This document shows, piece by piece, positions 47,356 to 58,486 of a DNA stretch of 64,000 nt; position 1 is the stretch's first letter; every line of letters begins with the position of its first letter. Where the stretch lies: assembly GCF_024713975.1 (NCBI RefSeq), contig NC_091105.1, positions 24,387,439 through 24,451,438 on the forward strand. Reading direction: 5' to 3'. The stretch is from Paralichthys olivaceus. Taxonomy: Eukaryota > Chordata > Actinopteri > Pleuronectiformes > Paralichthyidae. The position numbers and the translations under genes were made by a program. A model generated the notes under the pieces. That model saw nothing but the letters and a program-made list of their open reading frames with translations. It did not search any database and had not been told where the DNA came from.

Positions 47356-49756
47356 CACTGCTAACGACGAACTCTGGCTGGCTTTACAGTCCAACGGCTA
47401 GAGACGTTAGCAGAAGGGCGCTATCAGGAACAATTAACAAACGTGTTTGTGCTATTTGAGCTCGATCTGATATTTGTATACACATTAGTTGTCTGTAACT
47501 ACGCCAAGGCTCTCGTCTGTCTGTCAGTTTAAACTGTGGCGGAAACGCTAATGTCAATAAAGCGGTCCAGATGCCTGACTATAGTCTCCGATTAAATTAA
47601 ATTCATGAACAAGCCTGCCCGAGAACACAAAAATATTCACTATAAGGAACACCACAATGGGGATGTGAGGGTTAATCTTCTTTTTATATATTTTATTTCA
47701 AGAATTATTTGTCCTTTTCATTCAGGGTTTGTATTGGCTACCTACGTGTCGTCTGCGACAACCTATGGCGACAACCAATACAGGACCCAATTGTAGTATG
47801 ATTTGTAGTATTTATCAATAGACCTATAAGATCAATGTACCTGTCTCAGTATTTATGTGAAATCAACCTAATACTATAAATCATTCAAACATAATGGTTA
47901 TATGGTTATAATTTCTATAGCGTTCAAGAAGGTACAGGCACAACTGGTAGTTCCTCCTCCACAAACACACCACTGCAGAAAAGAGAAAATAAAATTACTG
48001 ATGTGATCAATATGAGCAAAGCCTCTTCTTGAAATATTGAATCAATTCCTGGAATCCACAGTGAGAGACCTTCAGTCTGACTGCATTGATCTAGCTCATG
48101 GCCAGAATGCAATTATGGAAGGATGGGAACTGGGGTGAGCTGTGGGTGGACAATGGAGCTGCTTGTCAGCTTTCCTGACACAGAATTAAAGGAAAAATAC
48201 ACACAGACAAGCAGACTTTGGTTTAAAAAAAGATTACAGTTTTATTTTAATCTGCATTTCATGTTTTCTTTTCTCAACACAACATATGTCATGTTCTCAT
48301 TGCAGCTCAGCGATGTACAAATCTCCCCTGAAAATTTTAAAGGAAAACAAGAATGAATGGAATGTTATGGTCAAACTGATCTTTTCTGGTCTAAATGAAC
48401 ACTGAGTCAAACTGAAGTCCAAACAGTGCCAATGTCCAAACCAGCCAATCGCCAACACATCATTACATCTCAGGAGTCAGGACATTCTAATGTCACATTT
48501 GGTGTGCAATCACCTCCAATACAATTTATTACATCACACCTCTGGCTACTGCAAAACAGTTAGTGTAATGTTGAAACAACAGCTCACATAAACCATTTTC
48601 TGTACTTATCATGCTAAAGAAACTTGGAGCACACATTTTGCTAACTTCAAGGCACATTTAAAGCTATCTCAAACCAGCAAACCAATAGATAAAGACATGT
48701 TTGCCATCACTCTCACCTAACTTAGAATTCAATCCAAGGTGCTCTGCTCCAACTCCTAAATAGCACTATTATAGCTTTACATTGGTCCCAGTCAATTGAA
48801 AACTCGGCTAGATCATGGGTTCAAATTAAAAAGTCACATGCAATGCAAAGGTGCTGTGACCAATATAATTTTGCAATGCAGGTGTCAGTTATGTCAAAGA
48901 TCCAATAGAAAACACATTACACATAAAGGGAGTACAAATAAACAGCTTGCTTGGCTGGTATTTTAATAAAACTGGACAGCTTTGCTTTGGTTTCCTAAAG
49001 TGGGATAACCTGAACAAACATGAACCCATCCAGTGGGTGAATACACACATTAAGCTGTGAAGGTATTGATAGTCACTATGACCCATGTGAAAACAAAAAC
49101 TGAAGGGAAACATGTGCTTGTTTAACAGAAAATGAAAGGTGAACATTCTAGCAGAGTCTGAAACATATTGCAATTATCTGCTTAATGTAAATGGAAGAAC
49201 AGGTGGTGTTCTGGTGAACCTTTAAATGCATGCATGAAATGTGAATTCTCTTACAGGAAAATAAAACTCCCTTGGCAAATGTCAAGGAAAAGGAATCATC
49301 CAACATATCTATGGTAGGATAAACAGTCAACAGAACTCCTTTTGAAATGCAGAATGTTAAAACATGTCCACAGATGATCAACACACATCTGACTATAGCA
49401 AATAAAGAATGCAAAAATAAATCTTTCAGAATAATTTTTTTTGTCTTTTTACTGCACCTCAAGTAGGTTTCTTTCAAAGCAATTTGCTATGATACAGTAC
49501 ATTCATCAACAGTGACAAAGAGGAAAGGAAAATAAAATCATCGTGCTGGCAACGAGATCCTGAGATGTTACTATTTTTGTTTAGATGTTACATGAAAAAT
49601 ATACACACGCTCATTTGATCTAGCGCTCCCGCATTTTGACCTTAAAGAAATAAATACCCTCGGATATGCACATCTTATCATCTAAATCTGCTTAGAGAAG
49701 TACCTAACCCCAGGTACTGGTGCAAAATAAGTCAGTTTTAAGTAACCCCGAGTGTT
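47356..49756. other. Interval between CEP76 start and PTPN2 stop
   Basis: This 2.4-kb interval should hold the CEP76 promoter (just above 47,355, with GCTAACG near 47,358 and CGTTAGC near 47,405) and the PTPN2 3' UTR (below 49,757). Minus-strand AATAAA candidates for PTPN2 lie at 48525-48530 and 48241-48246. In the human block PSMG2 sits here; I looked for its coding sequence on the plus strand and saw none. Short frames here have no recognisable domain. Confidence 0.5.
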
Positions 49757-52700
49757 TCACTGGGAGTACATCCAGCAAACCAGTAGGCTGACAGCCAAAG
49801 CTGCCCCAGCACCGACGTTGAGCAGCACGGGCCTCCAGTACAGCCACTTCTCTTGCTTTCTCTCTGAGTCGGTCAGTCTCTGTTTCATCTGCAGGACCTT
49901 CTGTGCAGTGCTGGCAATCCTCTCCTCACGGTGTCGCTTTCTGAGACTAAAATAAACGGCAGTCAAGAGGAAGTGGTCAGCAAAGAACAGGGTGAAAAGC
50001 ACATCCCCACAAAAGCACTACATGCCGGATTATTCAATTATTACATAAGAGTGACAAATGAACCTGTTAGAAGGAGAGGAGGTCTAGAATCTGAATTTCT
50101 GGGGTCCAAAAGTTGTCTCAAGGTGCAGAGATTAGAATGAAGCTTTTGTAGTGTGCTTGGGTGGTAACACTGTGTACAATGAGGAGTCCAAACCAACAAC
50201 AACATTTTCTACAACTGTGTCTTTTCTCCACAAATGACTTGACAAAATTAAATTCAAGAAGTCCAGAGCTGTATTACTTACTGCCCAGAGAGGTCTTCCA
50301 CATTGTGGTCATGGCTGTCTGGTTCTGTTGGCAGCAGGTTGTCTCCTGAGGCGGCCTGTGGCTCCATATAAGATGTTGGCTGGCCATTGGGCCTGCTGTC
50401 ATTGAGGTGAGGTCTAGGTGGAGGTGGCGGAGGGGGCAGATCTGACTCCAAAGAGGGGGCAGATCTAGATAGTAGTCTCTGCTTGTTTTGCTACAGGGGA
50501 CGGGACACAAACACGTTTTCTCTCACAAGTTCTTCAATTTATGGAAAGACTCAAATTAATTAAAGATACAGATTGTTGAAAAACAAACAAAGATGTATTA
50601 ATTGAAATCCTCTCTTTAGCTGCACTGTAACAACAAAGCTTTTTTGTAACAGTTGATAACTAAAAAATATATAATTTAAAATTCTTTTTACTGGGCTACC
50701 TGTATGGGTGAGTTATCCGTCAGAATGATCTTGGCTCCCTCTATGACTGCCATGTAGGAAAAGCGGAGCTGGTCAGGGGTCTGGATCAGACCCATACGAT
50801 ATTCCCTCATGTCCAGCAGCACCTTCTGTATGTCCACTGATGACCGACTCTTACACCTGTCCATCTGCAAACCAGATAAACATGTTGAGAAGAAAACAAG
50901 TTTTTACTTGATACCAAAAGACTAACAGACAGATTAAAGGGATAGTTCACAGAAACAGCTTAGGAGTCTCAGGGGTAAACAGTGATGGCTCTTCTTCAGA
51001 TGTAACAAAACAACAAAAAGAAAACACAGCATGCATCCATACTGCTCGTGTGGTGTCACCCAAGTGTCCACAAGCCCAAAACATTCATATTCGACTGGAA
51101 ACAGCGTCATTTACACCGTGTTTTAAGCCATATAGTCCACTACAGGAAGTGGCGAAGCTAGTGGATGAAGCACCCTGTACACGAACACGCACCCTGTGCG
51201 TGGCCTTAGGCAAGTGTGTGTGCGGTGTCCCGTTTGCCCGAGGGTATGTGAACGCACATCTGAGGAGGATATCAACAAACATTTAGACCAAAAACATGGT
51301 GTAAATGACGCTTTTTCAAGTCAAATATAAATGTTGGGGCTTGCAGACACTAGCATGATACCACACAAGCAGTATCAAGGCATGTTGTGTTTTTTCTGTT
51401 GTTTTATAATGTCTGAAGAAGGAGTCACAATTGAATTCTATTGGGTTTGGCTAAATCACTGTTTTCCCCTGAGACTTCAGAAGTGTTTTGAATGGAGGTT
51501 TTTTCCTATATTTATTCAAGAGTGTGGTCTTTCAGTTCGAGCGCATGACTTGTTGAATTTATGTTCAGATTGTGTATTACTTTTCATTAAAACCCTGCCT
51601 TTGCACTTAAATTTGCTCTGCTTCTGCTCAAACTGTGCTTGCACTCAGATATATTGTTGCTTGCACTGATTCCCTCCATTCCAGCTTCAGCCCTTCTCCG
51701 CACTGGGGCAGCTTTCTGTGTGCTTGTGAATCGTCTGCGCTCAGAGTTCTCCTCATCTCTTGGATTTTTCTGTGCTACAACCCTCGCAAAATTCCCCAAC
51801 CAATGGAGCGCAGGAAATCCGTGTGAGCAACAATAAATCTGACGGCAAGCACACAGTTTGAGAGAGCAAAAGTAAGTGCAAAGGCAGGGTTTTGATGAAA
51901 TGTAATACACAATCTGAACATAAATTCAACAAGTCTTGAATAAATATAGGAAAAAAAACCTGCATAGTTTTGTGAACTCAAACACTTCACCCACCCCTCC
52001 ATCGGCATAGTGGTGATTAGATAATGAGTGAATTTTCATTTTTCATTTTTTGGATCAAATATTAAAATTTAAAATGTTAATAAAAACAACTTGTCTTTTG
52101 ATACATAACAAAGAGTCTAATACAAATACTATGTACAAATTCTAGAAATCTTTCCGTTTTTTTTTTTAATGTGGCATTCAAGAACCGTTGATCTTATTGC
52201 CTTCACACTTGGCAGGTGTATTAAAGGCCCAAAGATATGCCGTCACATTTGGTGTGATTTGGACTCAAAATGAATGTAATAGACAGGCAACCAGGGCTCT
52301 ATAGCAGCAGCAGCTGCAGCAGCTGCAGCAACGGCAGCAGCGGCAGCAGCAGCAGCGGCAGCCGTGACTGAATGTTATTGACATTATCGATCTAGAAAAC
52401 AGTGCATTCATGACTATAATGATATTATAAATAATATAATATGGTATCGGCCACTTTCTATGAACTTTTACTTTGGTACTTTGACTTGAACAGTTTTGGT
52501 TTAGCAGGATTTTGAGTGCAGGACTTGTATTGAAGTATGTTTACATTGCTGTATTGTTATTGGTCTGTTTACAATTTTAAATTCTATACTTCATCCAGAT
52601 CCAAATCTCTTAATTTGATGATTTTGACAAATATCCAGTACTGTTATATCAAGACTTGTATGTATTAATGGTCATCTTGCCTTATCAGCTGCAGAGTATC

Positions 52701-55700
52701 ATATTGTGGATATTCAAATGTGACCACAGAAAATGTGTACTTTTAGGCCAATACAAGAACAATCAGTATTTCCAAACTTTTTGACTTTTCTTTTAAATTT
52801 TAAAATGCATCAAGACGTAAGAACCTACATATTATTTTCAATCTATCCAGACCTACATAGTATTGCAGGAAGTTAAGAGTTATGTTGTGTGTGTATGTTT
52901 TATGCTTTTTAGCAGAGCATTAACATACCTCAACTTCTCCCTCTTCATCTTTTACTCAGTATAAAGTAATTATATAAGCATCTCATCTTACTCTCTTGAG
53001 TAGCGTTTTAACTCTGGTAATGTTTCTCTGTAAGGTTGGCTGCATTTGGTGAAGTTGACCCTCCCAGCTCTCACCAGGACCAGGGAGGTGTCCACCAAGG
53101 CAAAGGTCCCAGAGCGTCCAATGCCAGCGCTGCAGTGCACCACTGAGGGCCCGTGCTCTGGACTCAGCGAGCCAGATTCCCGAACCTTGAGGAGGAAGTT
53201 GAGGAAAGAGGCAGGAGATTCTGGGACACCAAAGTCAGGCCATGTTGTGTAATGAAAGTGGTAGACCTCCCTCGACTCCCCTGTCTGTGACAGAAAGCAT
53301 ATGATGTTGAGCATGATGGCAGAATGGCATAGAGAGTTCTGAATGACTGGGGTGATTTGACACAAGAAAACATCACACACATAAAACATGAAATCACAGT
53401 ATTTATTATTCCTTCACATTTAGACTTAAATGCTGGGGCAGGTCACATGTGCAACCAAAAATCTGTGAAGTGCAACTAAACATTTTCCTTGGTCGCACCG
53501 GTGCACTACACATTGAGCTGGTCTGTCTCTGTATTTGATCAAAGAGTAACACCTCTCTCTTATCTCCTCTGCAGAGTTTACACCCACACCTGGGCAAGCC
53601 CCGCCCCCACACACTCACTCCGACAACAGACAGTGAAGAAGAGATATGAGAGGAGATGTATTTTTCAAACAGTGGCCAAAAACATGTTTTATACATGGTT
53701 TCCACAACGAACAACTAATGCAAAACGATTAGTGCCACGGCTTCAGGATCAGAGCAGAAGCAGCAGCTTGTTTGTACCGGGTCAGAGTGTCCTGTCTCTG
53801 TGTCCTCCCTGCATACCTGCGCTCACTTAACACTTCAACAATCAACACCAAAACCTATCACAAGTTATTAGAATCTGAACAGTACTGAAGTCTACTTTGT
53901 ATTTGTTTGATTTACTCCAGAGTTTATGTTATGAGTTTGTGTTATTTAAACACATTTTTAAAAAGTCCAACATTTAGTGCGAGCACAACACACACAACAT
54001 GAGACGTGCACGGTCAGGACATCAGTGTTTAAGTGACTGGAACGATCCAGATTCATGATCCGACATCATCTATTAATAACTAAATAAATGTGATAGTCAG
54101 TTTGTGTGTGAAGAGTGACTGAGAAGGGCAGAAACACAAACACACAGACACTCCTTGAGGAAATGCTAGAATACTAACTTAATACAATACATAGCTATAA
54201 TCTCATGTAAATCACAACCATCCATCCTTTTAACTGTTAAGAGCTTAAGTTCTCTGAGAATCTATTTTACATCCAAGCAGAATTACTATTGTACGATGAA
54301 ATATCCTTAACTGAATCGATATCGAATCAAATCTAGACCCTGTGAATTGGAATCAAATTATTTTGGGAAATCAGTGGAGATACCTAGCCAGTTAAGAAAT
54401 CACAAATGTAAATGTGAACTGTCGAGGAAAGGTATAATGTGTGTATTTTTGCAATGCCAGAGGGCACAGTGATCAATTGTAGGTGCATCTGATTTATATC
54501 CTGGTGCACCTAAATGAAAAGGTTAGGCGCAACAGTGCGACCAATGGAAAAAGTTAGTCTGGAGCCCTGTGGAGAACTGGTTAAGTAATGGTCGGAATGT
54601 TTAGCTCCAACTTAACTTAATTATCTTAGTGCTGGACTGGAATTGTTTGTGAACTTCTCACCTGCCAAATTCTTTGACCAATCCAGATTCTAAAACATTT
54701 ACATTATTGAACTCTTTCTTCTCATGCTCACCTTTGTGTTTTGCAGTTCCAGCAATCGGATTGTGAAATAGGACTGGTCCTCCTCTGAAAGTAGCCTGAC
54801 AACAAAGCCTGTGTCTGTAAAAGACATCTGTAGCTCCTCTGAGGTGGGCCAGTACTGTGCACACTTTTCCTGCAATGACAGAATCAGCTTTATATTTGGG
54901 TTTAATTGCTATTGTTAATGTTGATAAGTTTGCTATTCCATTTCTGATGTTGTTAAAAATAAAACTAGAATAAGTATTACATTTTTGTCTTCGACAATAA
55001 TAAACTTTATTTGTATAGCACCTTTCATGCAAGAAATACATCTTAAAATACTTAACAAATTAGCAGTGTAACATTAGTGTAACATAAGATGGGAATTTTG
55101 TCTTTTTAAGTTACAGTACAGTATGTTCAGATGCATACATTTTAGAAAATTAGCAGGTTCCATTTCTCTAATCTTCCATTGTTAGTGTAGCATCAGTGAT
55201 CAGGATATGTTATGATATATATGAATTTTTAATAATTTGTCAATGAACCTGATTAACATTACTGCAAATTTGATTTTAGTGTTGCCAAGGCAAACCAGAT
55301 TTAAAGGGAAAATTCAACATTTCAATTCAATTTTTTTGTTTTCTTGCTGACACCATAGCCGGAAGAAGTACTCCAACCCACAATTCCCATCTTCAATAAT
55401 AAATATAACATGTTTTTTGGTTTTTTTTAATGTGACCTTTAGACAGAGTCAGGCTAGCTTTTCATCCCAGTTTCCAGTCTTTATACTGAGCTAATTTAAG
55501 CAAACTCTGGCTGCTGGCTCTAGTTTCAAATACTGTAGAATGGACCAACACAAGAGTGATGTTTTTCTTCTCATTTATCTCTCAGTGAGAAAGCAAAAAA
55601 GCATACTTCCTACAGAAATTAACATTGAATATGTATGCTAAGTGCTCTGTATTGTAGAAACTTTTAGAGTTATTGTTGGTGTCAATCTGACACCCTGAAA

Positions 55701-57494
55701 CAAGTCATCCACAACTTTTATATAAAACAGAAAGGTGAATGTGATAAATGAATGATTAGCAGGTAGCAAAGTGTACTCACAGATCCCTTTTCAATGACTC
55801 TGTTGAGCATTATAACAGCTTTGCTACACTGCTCCCAAACCATCAGCCAGAAATGACCACAAGTATTCCTCAAAGGCCCCTGAAGATGCACAAGAAAGAA
55901 AAAGTAGATAACAAAAAGATCACTGAAAATTAAAGTGACATCCTGCTTATCCTTATCCTAAGTGATCCACAGGCTTCTTCAATCTACTGTATATTCATAC
56001 AGATAGTGTAATTTAAAGTGTCTATCTGGCACCATACCTGAGACAGAATGTAAGCTCTTTGGGCTTCTTCCATCATAACTAAACTTGCATTAATGTAGTC
56101 ATTTTCCGCGTTTTCAAGTTTTACTCGACTGTGATCATCTGAAAGCAGATGAGAGATCACAGAAAAATTAGACATCATTTGCAATAATCAAAACTTTCAT
56201 TAAAAACCTAATTTATCATAAGACTCACATGGGCTGACGTCTCTGTAGCGGTTCAAATTCCGATTCACTTGGAGTTTTGCAACTTTGTAAGGATATTCGC
56301 TGGCTTGGTTACGGATCTCCTGTTGGATATAAGAAAACAAACTGACAGTTAGTATTTTCTCTTCATGTCAGCAACGTCAATGAGAGACATATATACACAT
56401 ACACTCATGCATACAAATGATCATATGCCTCCTGCCTGACAAGTAACAGAGATAACATTCATTTAATTATCAAGCTGAGAAATAAGAGGTCTCTTATACA
56501 GTATGTAATTTGTGTCATCTGTGCTGACATGTACTGTTCTGCTTTGCTTTCATTTGTTTACTACTAACTACTATATTATATTGTCCTATCTTATTGTTTT
56601 GACAATAATTGTTTTCCATTGTGTATACAGGATGCTGCTAAAGATGATCTCCCAGCCTCTGTTGGACGGCAACTTTGTTATCTCTTTCTTTCTAATAGAC
56701 ACAGCATCACAAACTGCTCCACTAAGCAAGCAAACTTTCATCATGCATCAGAATTGTTTCAACAGTAAGACATGTGTGAAAAAAATCCACTTCTCAGACT
56801 ACTACAAATTTAACTATGAGAAATGTGTTTCGATTTAACTTTCGACTTCTCCTTTGAGTTATTTGGCTACATTAACACGTTACATAATAAATATTAACGT
56901 ATAAATTGATGCTTTATGCTGTAGCATAACTGGGCTTCAGTAACTTCTGAACAGATTAACTGGTGGTCTGGAAATATCTTCAGGTCAGGGCCCGAGTTCA
57001 ACAGAAACGTTAAAAATTGGGTCCTTCTGAACAGCTGGCGGTAGAGCACATGCGCTTTCTCTGGAAGTCCTCATGAATTCTCAGAAACTGCAGCTGACGT
57101 CTGCTAGCGTAGCGAGCATTAGCTAACTGAGCTCAACTATGAAGACTGTGCCACTGCACGTTTTGTATCGACAGGCTTTGTAGCTACGGAAGTAAGCCGC
57201 TGGGAACGCGGACTGCCAGTTTCCCACTTCTTTTTTGCTATGTGCTTATCCCCAAATACAACATGAACATGTGTTGTGGTCTTTAAATTGACACGCTGGA
57301 ATGTTTCCCCCATGAAGCTAAAAGTTACAATATACCGATTAAAAAGGCGTCCAACCGACTGGCTACCAACTTAGCTAGCTAAGTAAGTTAGCAACTGATC
57401 GTCATAGAAACACGAGAGGCCCTGTGTCCGGACTTACATTGTAAAGGTTCTGCCATCTCCCTGACGAATCGATGTCTTCAAATTCCTGCTCCAT
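49757..57494 (-). CDS. ptpn2: PTPN2, non-receptor protein tyrosine phosphatase (TC-PTP; 9 coding exons)
   Basis: Coding exons in transcript order: 57494-57438, 56319-56229, 56138-56038, 55879-55781, 54869-54732, 53284-53075, 50864-50700, 50490-50282, 49940-49757. They sum to 1,254 nt, or 417 codons plus stop. Residues ~1-275 are the PTP domain: the phosphotyrosine loop NRYRDVSP (Tyr44), WPD loop (general acid Asp179), P-loop [11 protein letters not shown] (nucleophile Cys213, Arg219) and Q-loop (Gln260, Gln264). The family removes phosphate from JAK, STAT and receptor tyrosine kinases. PTPN2 rather than PTPN1 is supported by the C-terminal stretch [12 protein letters not shown]...KWLYW and by the CEP76 and SEH1L neighbours. 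The last ~20 residues are hydrophobic, like the ER-anchored 48-kDa human isoform; no alternative soluble end was resolved. The linker (residues ~288-356) carries seven prolines followed by Arg-Pro, more like PTPN1. I cannot tell which teleost paralog (a or b) this is. Confidence 0.95.
50934..52065. mobile_element. TTAA-type MITE with long internal palindrome, PTPN2 intron 6
   Basis: The left edge is TTAAAGGGATAGTTCAC. The right edge is the inverse of a TTAA end followed by GAAAATTCACTCATTATC. The arms ~51,040-51,110 and ~51,290-51,430 are inverse relatives of each other, and both match 25,640-25,810. A second, tighter palindrome occupies 51,490-51,975. No transposase was recognised. Confidence 0.65.
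51490..51975. repeat. Long inverted repeat (hairpin), arms ~150 bp
   Basis: The left arm ~51,500-51,660 and right arm ~51,830-51,970 are inverse copies sharing TTTTTTCCTATATTTATTCA, TTGAATTTATGTTCAGATTG and AAAACCCTGCCTTTGCACTT. The spacer of ~170 bp is unrelated in sequence. Mirror-image frames on the two strands come from this symmetry. Confidence 0.85.
52185..52280 (+). repeat. Interspersed repeat, second copy
   Basis: CCTTCACACTTGGCAGGTGT ... CACATTTGGTGTGATTTGG, related to 46,835-46,965. Confidence 0.55.
52303..52365. repeat. Interrupted (CAG)n trinucleotide repeat
   Basis: About 60 bp of CAG/CGG/CTG triplets in PTPN2 intron 6. The PTPN2 transcript carries the CTG strand. Interruptions (CTG, CGG, AAC) break the tract into short pure runs. 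Confidence 0.95.
53466..54569. mobile_element. hAT-like non-autonomous element, PTPN2 intron 5
   Basis: The inverse of the right end reads CAGGGCTCCAGACTAACTTT then TTGGTCGCACTG. The left side carries CTAAACATTTTCCTTGGTCG then CACCGG, an imperfect inverse partner, though its outermost bases are decayed. Internal sequence 53,930-54,140 matches ~555-710 of this window. No transposase was recognised. It occupies most of intron 5. Confidence 0.6.
55000..55045 (+). repeat. Short SINE-like fragment
   Basis: CTTTATTTGTATAGCACCTT then TCATGCAAGAAAT, a common fish interspersed-repeat core, in PTPN2 intron 4. Confidence 0.4.
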
Positions 57495-58486
57495 AATGTC
57501 ACCGTTTGTTACCCGAGACACTTTGTGAATGACCACGGAGAGTTTGCAGCACTGTTCGTTAAGTTACTCCTTTCTGTCAGCCATCTAGACAACAGTGTGA
57601 TTAGTCCCGGGATCCCTGCGGGAAGTCTGCTGCTTCTGCACAGTGCTGCATGCACTCTGACTGACTAGGGTTGCCAGTTATGCATCTGACCGCATGAAAT
57701 AACTCAAGTCTCTCTACTCTGCTGTGTGGTTATTTTATTATATGAATTTGTACATCAATATTGTACTACTGTTACCATACAGCGTTTTGTAATTTTATTC
57801 CAGGTTGTGTTTTCTTATGTAGTGTATAATATTTATACACCAGTGAAATATACATTTCCATTAAATTGGACGGTTTTGGAAGTTTTGGATCTTGAATCTT
57901 GATATTTGCAGTAAACGTAATTTGAATTATCTTATAGCTAGTCAGTGAAGCTATCTAAAACAATATATAAATCAAAAAATGAAAAATGTGACATTTGCTG
58001 AACAGCAGAGAACATTAAAACAACAAATAAATCAGCATAAAATACGAAATAAATATGTCACAAATATTTCTGTGAGTGGTTAACGTAAATGTCAGTAAAC
58101 ATTCAGTGTAAATATTCCACTAAACCTGGCAACCCCGGCCCAATGTAACATAACGATGCTACTTGCTACCTGATTTATATTATGATAGCTGTGTTTATTC
58201 TTTTTAAGAACCTGGTATCTTAAATTAATTTAAATACAGTTTTTGGATTATACCAGTTTGTTTATCCGGGACAAGTAACTCAAAATATGCGTTTACAGTT
58301 GGTGTGATGCGCCCCTCTGTGGTCAACATGGGAGCACACACTCACTGCTATCACACACATTCACACACTACGAGGACCCGCCAAACACACACACACATAC
58401 ACTCATATAGATCATAGACTGTATACACACCACAGGCCTGCTAGCTGAATTGCCTAGCCAGTGTTGTTAGCACTGTTGTCGTAATC
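57495..58486. promoter_or_regulatory. Likely bidirectional promoter between PTPN2 and SEH1L
   Basis: The two start codons face away from each other across 992 bp. The part next to PTPN2 (57,495-57,660) is relatively GC-rich for this window; the middle (57,700-58,260) is AT-rich. I see no convincing TATA box. TTAGC/GCTAAC-type words cluster on both sides: PTPN2 intron 1 near 57,108 and 57,366, and SEH1L upstream and intron 1 near 58,440 and 58,621. A shared promoter is inferred from geometry only. Confidence 0.5.

Noticed and set aside
47605..48356. Short plus-strand frames as PSMG2 candidates
   Set aside because: None resembles PSMG2 at the level of motifs or length, and no splice-consistent chain could be built.
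51331..51910. Similar frames on both strands suggesting a gene pair
   Set aside because: The similarity comes from the long inverted repeat; both are noncoding MITE sequence.
52988..53074. Extension of PTPN2 exon 6 beyond the active-site exon
   Set aside because: The open frame runs on, but a GT at 53074-53073 after LVDTSLVL joins exactly to the next exon, as in human PTPN2.
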